Part shown: positions 58,059 to 64,000 of the stretch, piece by piece | How positions within the stretch are numbered: position 1 is the first letter of the stretch | Layout: every line of letters begins with the position of its first letter | From: Daedaleopsis sinensis | Taxonomy: Eukaryota; Basidiomycota; Agaricomycetes; Polyporales; Polyporaceae | Assembly (NCBI GenBank): GCA_033807695.1 | Contig: CM066311.1 | Coordinates: 558,001 to 622,000, forward strand | DNA: 64,000 nt | Direction: 5' to 3' | Notes under the pieces: model-generated | Databases searched by the model: none | The model's input: only the letters and a program-made list of their open reading frames with translations | What the model was told of the DNA's origin: nothing | Position numbers and translations under genes: made by a program

Positions 58059-58343
58059 ACGACGGGCAGTGGCAAATGCTCCCCACCGGAAAAGGCGTGG
58101 AAAAGGCGTCGGAATGTTCTCCTCCCGCCAGCGTGGTTCTGGTCAAGAAAATGCAAGCAGTTCAGCTTACGTAATACTAGTCTGATGTAAATACGGCTTT
58201 GTTACCTGTTGTATTGGGTACTAGTATTATACAAGCGGCTTTTCCTTGCATTTTCCGGTTCTGAACCAGCCTGGCGACAGGAGAACATTCTGACACATTT
58301 TCCACGCCTTTTCAGGTGGGGAACTTCCGTCACTGCCCGTCGT
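58059..58343. repeat. Long imperfect inverted repeat (about 122-bp arms, 39-bp spacer)
   Basis: Left arm 58059-58180 runs from ACGACGGGCAGT to ATAATACTAGT-like sequence. Right arm 58220-58343 is its reverse complement with scattered mismatches. Shared blocks include AAAAGGCGTGGAAAA, GAATGTTCTCCT and AAAATGCAAG. It may be a MITE or a solo foldback element. Confidence 0.8.
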
Positions 58344-58358
58344 GAGACACATCAGATA

Positions 58359-58712
58359 AGCCCTCCTCAATTATTCGAAAGAGAGGAAATCGGGAGGAAA
58401 TCTCGCCAGCTGGTCGCTGGTGATGGTGATGGGGACGTGACAGCCGACTGCGAGGCGCCGTCGGAAACATTCAGGGATACCTGAAATCTGCGAGTACATT
58501 CTGCTGCACTGGCCTTGTTGCATGTCGTTCGAAAGGGAAGGACGTCGACATGCATGTTCTCCAGATGCGCAGATTACTGAAGGAGTGGTGCGAGAGGGAT
58601 GGACGTTTGCAAGTCCCTCGTCGGTTTCCTTAACGTCCGGCTGTCACTCGGCTCTCACCACAGTTGCGAGATTTCCTCCCGATTTCCCTTTCCCTCAAAA
58701 TTGAGGAGGGCT
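58359..58712. repeat. Second inverted-repeat element, 354 bp
   Basis: The ends are the perfect inverse AGCCCTCCTCAATT (58359-58372) and AATTGAGGAGGGCT (58699-58712). The match continues inward through AAATCGGGAGGAAATCTCGC and, more weakly, a GTGACAGCCG block. No open frame inside is recognisable. It lies immediately next to the 58059-58343 foldback. Confidence 0.75.
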
Positions 58713-58942
58713 ACTTATAGGCCCTCTTGTAGCCGATCCGATCTTGCGCGCGTCCGAGTTGGGTGGGCAGCCGCAGCGTGTGCATCATGATCCAATGCTG
58801 CTGCATATCACCAACGCCGTCGTTGCTCGCCCCCTGCGCGGTATATATACGACATGTGGACGGCAGCAGGCTGGCCCGGGCAGAACCCAGCACAATACCC
58901 CCCTCTTCCATTAGACTTTCTTGCAGCTCATCATATCCTGTC

Positions 58943-59937
58943 ATGCCAGTGCTGCCTCCTTTGATCACCTCTGCCACGGTTGACAGTGACGGTGGTCCTC
59001 TTGTCGTTCTCCCCCTTGCGAAATATATTGGTAATGCTCAGAAGTCAGCATCTAGTACTAGCTCAGTACATTCAGCTGATTACGCTCTGTCTTGAATATG
59101 TACAGAGCTCACCTCGATATCCCGAGCCGTTACCAGTGGGCAGCCACAACTCTCTGCGCATGCGGCACCTGCCAATGGTGTGGGTCTCATCTCCGCCGAG
59201 GCATTCAAACACAGCATGCCAAAAGTTCGCCCAGAAGCACTAAGCAGTCCCACCGGGATGCGAAAGAAATCTGTGAGCGGTTTTCAGATCAATCACTACG
59301 CATGTCGTAGAGATGGAGATGTCCATGCATAGTGCAAGCATTGCCATGATGCAAGGAAGGCCTGCAAAGGCAGTCGGCCTTGCATGCGGTGCACGGATCG
59401 TAACCTTGAATGCGTCGAGTATATCTCGCAACGTCCCGGGCGCAAGCCTCGCAAGACCACCCTCAAGACCTCTCAGCAGACCAGTGTCTCTGAGATATGC
59501 TACACAGGAGTAAACAGCCTGAGCGTATGCTTAGACGGTGCGTATGTACTTGACCTTAACTAGTACATGCCAGCTGAGCCTTTCGTTAGCAATCATGCGC
59601 GAGCAGCTGGAAATCAACCAGCCTCCGCAGCAGGAGGCGGCTACCGCCTCTACTCTCTCATCTGTCACCATAGCTGCAGAGCCTGGCCCTATACTAAGCG
59701 GTGAGTGCAGGCTCAAGTCTTATAGGAACACGAATGGCTGATTCAAGTTTGTTACTACTAGGAGCACTTGAAGCTCCCAACGACAACACCTTCCTGGACT
59801 GGTACTATGAGCATATGCTTCAATCTGCTCTGCCTTTGGACGACAACGGCTGCAGCGCTCACGCTGAGCCTCAGAGTGCGACTCACCCGGTAGACAGCTC
59901 TCATGTCATCGACATCTACCAAGGACTTTGGGACTGA
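58943..59937 (+). CDS. Compact Zn(II)2Cys6 transcription factor
   Basis: Five exons (58943-59030, 59106-59272, 59333-59509, 59574-59700, 59762-59937) give 244 aa. The third exon opens exactly on the zinc cluster: Cys86, 89, 96, 102, 105 and 112, with spacing C-x2-C-x6-C-x5-C-x2-C-x6-C (CKHCHDARKAC, CMRCTDRNLEC). A basic linker ISQRPGRKPRKTT follows, then a short likely dimerisation helix (LSLAIMREQLE) and an acidic C-terminus ending IDIYQGLWD. No fungal_trans middle domain is present, so the protein is much shorter than most GAL4-class factors. The intron 59510-59573 uses a weak GTAAAC donor and is the least certain junction; another donor, GTGCGT at 59537, would change the frame. Its targets are unknown. 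Confidence 0.8.
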
Positions 59938-60524
59938 GCATTTTCTCGTTGGTGTGTATGACCACTGGCAGTGCGGTGCCAGAGGAGTCGTCGTTCAGCG
60001 GTGATTACGATACATGTATTTTGTATGAAACGCTTTGCAACTGTGCTTTCAGCTATGTAGTCTCGCTATGCTTTTGTACGGTCTTATGGGATATAGGCAA
60101 ATATACACGATGCCTCGACTTTGATACGCGCGAGATTAAAGGGACGCGTCGGGGACACGTGACCGCGTTGTCGATGTACAGTACAGTGAGTGCCAATGCA
60201 GGAGCAGGAGACGCCGAAGAGTTGCTACGGGCTGCTGTTGTTTTCGCAGGGGTTGTTGTTGTCCACGATCCCGACTGACTGCCTGCAATTGTTCTGCTCT
60301 TCGTGGACTGAAACCGCGTTTCTTTTTTCAGGTCTGGGAATGCTCCTGGATACGGGCACAACGTCCTTTGAGCCTCTGCAAGCACCTGCTTCGGGCAACT
60401 CGAATGCTACAGATTGCTCTCTCTGCAGGCTTGCGAGGACGTACATAAGGATGCGCGCCACTATGTGTGCTCTCAGTCGTCTCTCTCTGTGTCTGCGTCT
60501 TGTCTCTACGCTGGCGTGTCTGCG
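59938..60524. other. Intergenic, no supported gene
   Basis: This holds the 3' region of the Zn2Cys6 gene and the likely promoter of the long DUF6699 gene. Small frames only. Confidence 0.4.
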
Positions 60525-63500
60525 ATGGAGCAGCGCCCTCAGGCTTCTCATCCCTCTCGTGACGCCGGCATCGAGGCTCCAATCCCAAGTTATGGGCCCT
60601 ACCGCGTTCAAGGGTGTGTGCAATGTGTACTACTCTCCCACCGTTGCCTCCTTGACGATCTAACCTTATCGCATGCAGCCAACTCTTCCTAGTTCCTCTC
60701 TCCACCCCGCCGCCACAACCTGAGCCCAATAACACGCATATCACCCCGCACTGGCACTCCCCCAAGTCTGCTCCTCCTCAGGTGGCTGCTACCGCTCGCA
60801 TCCACGGTGCCCCTTCGCCTTCATCCGCTCCAGTAGAGGCACAAGAAGTCTCCGGTGCCACTCCCGGGCTCGGTCCCATTCCAACACACGATGCATCCGC
60901 ACCGATCGATGGCACACGAGGCGCGCATGTGCCTCAAGCACAACAAGCACATCCTCCCCACGGTGCCGGTTCCAATCATCGCCTTCATGACGATGCTCAG
61001 GCGGAACAAGGCCGGATTATCAACACGAGCTCGACTACACACGATCGGAGCCAAGCGCAATACCTGACACCTCATAATGCAAACGCACATCCCGTCGATG
61101 TAAGAGCTCCTTCTATTTCGTCTTCCCCGGCTGCCCCTCCCCCTCTCCCTCCCTCCGCACCGGCGCACACATCCGTCCCCTCGTCTGTGCCCCCTGCGGC
61201 ATCGACGCAGACCTCAGTACCACCAACATCATTGCAAGGATCTGTATCGGTTCATCAACCTTCGCCTGCGCAAGCCTCTGGCACCGCTACTCCCGCAAAT
61301 GCTCCCATGGCGTACGAATTCGATCCAACACGGCACCGTCTTGAAGATTTGCAGTTTGATTTCGTCAAATCTGATGAAATCCCGGGGGTGCGGCGTGCGG
61401 GAGCTGCTCAGACAGGTGCGTGTACCGCATACCCATGTTCGCGCGTTCAGCCTCAACAATCGCACACCTATGGTATCGACAGAAGCGCCTCGCCCGCCAC
61501 CCTCTCCTCCTCCGGTGATACCTGATAGGCCAAACACACATAGGGGTGCGCGTCGCCGTTGTCGTCTAGTGCGTCTCTTGTTGGGCGGCTTACAGCGTGC
61601 GTTTCCGCGTGCTATAGATGAGTACCAGCGATCGAGCTCGCGGGCATCGCGATCGAGCTCGATGCAGGCCCAAATCCCCCAATATAACCATCAGCACCAC
61701 CCCTATCATCATTACAACTATCGTCCCCCATCGCGCCCTCTCCCGTCCCCGCCTGCGGATCCCGTGCCGCGCAGGCGCGAGGCGCGCATGCCGCAGACGC
61801 CATACCGCCCTCCGGACTACCACCCCCTACCCGCGCAGAGCGCGTGGTACAATCCGCAGCCGCGTCCTCTAGCTACTCCCGCCCCCTCTCCCGAACCGGA
61901 GGCCCAGGTTGAAGTGGAGGATCAGGCTCAAGCACAGGCACCTGCTCCAGAGCCGCCCGCACCAGCACCAGCACCAGCGCCGCCCGCACCGGCACCACCT
62001 CCCCAAGCAGCAGATCAGGCTCCCGTCCAGGAAACTTGTGGTCATAATATCGCTTGCCGTCCGCCGATACACCGTCCCATTTGTCCCTTGTCTCAAGAAT
62101 CTAGAGATCGGGCGGCCAGGAGAAACGACGCAAATAGGAATGCGAACGCGTCCCGATCGACGAATCGCTCGCGCCAGTCGTCCGGTTCGCATCAAAGTAC
62201 GTGCTTGTCTATCCTTTCTGTGTGTGACCACATCTCGCTGGCTAGGTGTGAACTGAACGCTGGACTGATTGCTACAGATGCGCCACCGCCGAACCCTGCT
62301 CCCGCCCCCATCCCCGCCCCTCTCCAAAATTTCCAGATACCCACTTGTCCGAGCTGTCGTCAACCGCAACATCTTCCACAATGTGGCTTGCTTGCACAGT
62401 GGATGATGGATCAGTGGGCTCGAGCACGTCAACCCCATCAACCGTTCGTACACAACCGGCATGAGAACGTGTCAAGATCGACCAATCGCTCGGCTGCGCC
62501 ACAAAGTTTGTGACGGTCTCTACCTATAGTGCGCATCTCATGCGCGTGTGCTCATGCAAGATTGCGTTGTAGATCCGCCTCCGCCCCCACCAGCCCGGCG
62601 CCCACCGCCGCCACAAGATCCAGTAAGTCTACTTATCTCAGCGTTGGGCTTCAGTTTTTGACCCCATACTCGTTGCTTTGTGCCAGTCTCCGCCTCCAGT
62701 CGTGCCTCCTCTTCCAAGCAGGCACCGTCGCCGACATCGTGATGATGAGGTGACGAATGCTCCGGTCATACCAGAGGGTACGTACCCAGTCGATCCGGCA
62801 GATATCCCCACGCCGCCCCCCTCGCCCCCACCCGTGCAGCCCCCAATCCCTGCCGCTGCCCCATTTGCATACCCAGCTGCTGGTCATCAGCTTCAGCAAC
62901 CGCATCGACGGACTTTGCCCGTGCCCGTGTCTCCAGCAGACGCCGCAGCGGCCGCACACTTCGGCGTCGTGCCGCCTTTGGGGGCTGGGCAACCGTCCTG
63001 GCCCCCGCCGGGCTGCACGTTTCCCCTCGTCGGCATCACCCCAATGACGAACGGCAGCGGAGTGTGTAACGTCCCCCTCCCCTACTACCCCACCCCCTTT
63101 GGCCCGGCCGCTACACTCCCGACCCCGTTCACAGGCTGGAGCGTGTTCTCCGGCGGCGGCACACCCCAGGTCCCCCAGGACGGTGCAACAGGCGGGCCCA
63201 TGGTCTGCCCATGGCTCGCGCTCAACCCGGGCAACCCGAACCTCCCGCAGCTCGTGTGGGACGTGCGTCTGCCCCCGAGCCAGGCGCGGCGCATCGCGCC
63301 GCGCGCGGTGACCGTCCCCGCGCGCACGATCTTCGGCCAGTCCCTCCTGCGGCCGACCACGCGCGCGGTGTGCATCGCGTACAGCGCGAGCACGCTCGGG
63401 CACTTCGCGCGCTGGGACCCGATCGCCGTCGACAAGGGCGCGGGCGCGCCCGTGAGCATCGGGGACGCGCTCGACGCGATATACAGGTTCTTCCAGCAAC

Positions 63501-63793
63501 CGCTCACCCCAAACGACGCGTGGCGCCTCCAGAACGAGCACCCGCCCGAGGTCTGGGAGGCCGTCAAGGCCGCGTTCACGCGCCGGTGCTGCGAGCACCC
63601 TGGGCTGCCCGAGTACATGTGGCGGCAGGGCGTGCGCCGCGTCGACTGCCTCGGGGAGCGTGTCATGTTCGGGGCCATGTGGATCACCCACACCCCGGAC
63701 GAAGACGGCGGCGCTGGGGAGTATATGCTCAACTTGGGCACGGCGCCGAAGCAGACGCAGTACTTCGTTCCGGTGCGCGCGAGGCACGCGTGA
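60525..63793 (+). CDS. Long proline-rich protein with C-terminal DUF6699 domain (copy 2)
   Basis: Six exons (60525-60613, 60679-61415, 61483-62196, 62278-62505, 62573-62622, 62687-63793) stay in frame to 974 aa. The first three quarters are disordered: Ser/Thr/Pro-rich, then alternating Pro-Ala runs (APAPAPPAPAPP) and an Asn/Arg/Ser stretch occurring twice (SRSTNRS). A small CPSCRQPQHLPQC segment could bind a metal. The DUF6699 domain occupies about the last 190 residues: PWLALNPGNPNLPQLVWDV, VSIGDALDAIYRFFQQPL, WEAVKAAFTRRC and GVRRVDCLGERVMFGAMW. The start at 60525 is the first ATG that joins the chain; an earlier exon is possible. Antisense frames over the last exon, up to 414 codons, are composition shadows. 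Confidence 0.75.
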
Positions 63794-64000
63794 ACGTGAA
63801 CGCTGTTGAGCTGGCCAGATGTTGGCCAGCGGTGTGACGGCCGACAAAACTGCACACGCTGCACACGTAGGTGTGCGGCATGCAGACGGTCGCAACTGGC
63901 TTGCGACGGACTCGCAACCCTCGAAAAAGGGGTCCTAATGAACGGTCTGTGTTCTCGTATAAACTGGGCTCGGTAATGTCGTAATGTCTTGTTATCCTTC
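63794..64000. other. 3' region of the DUF6699 gene to window end
   Basis: About 200 bp of downstream sequence with short imperfect repeats (CACACGCTGCACACG; GTCGCAA/TTGCGAC). No further gene start visible. Confidence 0.4.

Noticed and set aside
62651..63895. Long minus-strand open frame (about 414 codons) over the DUF6699 exon
   Set aside because: It is the reverse-frame shadow of a GC-rich coding exon; the plus strand has the DUF6699 domain and this frame has no recognisable domain.
1..64000. tRNA or rRNA genes
   Set aside because: I scanned GTTCGA-type T-loop sequences on both strands by eye (for example near 311, 47288 and 56411). None has a matching T stem, D arm and acceptor stem.

Overview
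The window looks like nuclear DNA of a filamentous basidiomycete, most likely an agaricomycete of the polypore type. The reasons are: genes broken by many short GT-AG introns (mostly 45-145 nt) with CTNAC-like branch points; proteins from families that are almost only basidiomycete (DUF6533 membrane proteins, DUF6699 proteins, a proline/serine-rich orphan family beginning MTEY); and eukaryotic housekeeping genes (SNF8, a TBC1D20/Gyp8-type Rab-GAP, Vps3/TGFBRAP1, cystathionine gamma-synthase). There are no operons or CRISPR arrays, and I saw no rRNA or tRNA. Exon coordinates were spliced by hand, keeping reading frame across every junction. Starts were moved where an open frame began at a non-ATG codon.

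Layout, left half. 1-3.1 kb: a 13-exon MetE/UROD-like enzyme with intact zinc ligands. 5.1-6.7 kb: first MTEY orphan gene (minus), followed by about 4.2 kb without a gene. 11.0-12.5 kb: a TIM-barrel enzyme of the 3-dehydroshikimate dehydratase type. 13.5-15.5 kb: a DUF6533 membrane protein with an apparent 2-nt micro-exon. 15.7-17.8 kb: a stand-alone NRPS-like adenylating enzyme (minus). 18.5-19.3 kb: SNF8/VPS22 (minus), divergent from a Gyp8/TBC1D20-like GAP (19.6-21.9 kb). 22.2-23.5 kb: a DUF6699 protein (minus). 24.0-24.5 kb: a RidA protein. Then 4.3 kb without a gene, and an HMG-box transcription factor at 28.8-30.3 kb.

Layout, right half. 30.3-35.2 kb has no convincing gene. 35.2-35.5 kb: a decayed DUF6533 fragment just upstream of a second DUF6533 gene (36.3-38.0 kb), which itself has frame problems. 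39.1-39.9 kb: second MTEY orphan (minus), again followed by about 4.1 kb without a gene. 44.0-46.3 kb: a tandem pair of paralogues with an N-terminal Cys3-His signature and a C-terminal membrane segment. 46.7-49.9 kb: cystathionine gamma-synthase with a 1.1-kb first intron carrying strong hairpins. 50.0-54.9 kb: the most striking locus, a Vps3/TGFBRAP1-type tethering protein split into two head-to-head genes. 55.8-58.7 kb: a repeat and transposon-relic zone. 58.9-59.9 kb: a compact Zn(II)2Cys6 regulator. 60.5-63.8 kb: a long proline-rich DUF6699 protein.

There is no single pathway. Three genes belong to endosomal/ER trafficking (SNF8, Gyp8-like, split Vps3), two to sulfur amino-acid metabolism (MetE-like, cystathionine gamma-synthase), two are transcription factors, and the rest are lineage-specific families present in pairs (DUF6533, DUF6699, MTEY, Cys3-His tail-anchored).
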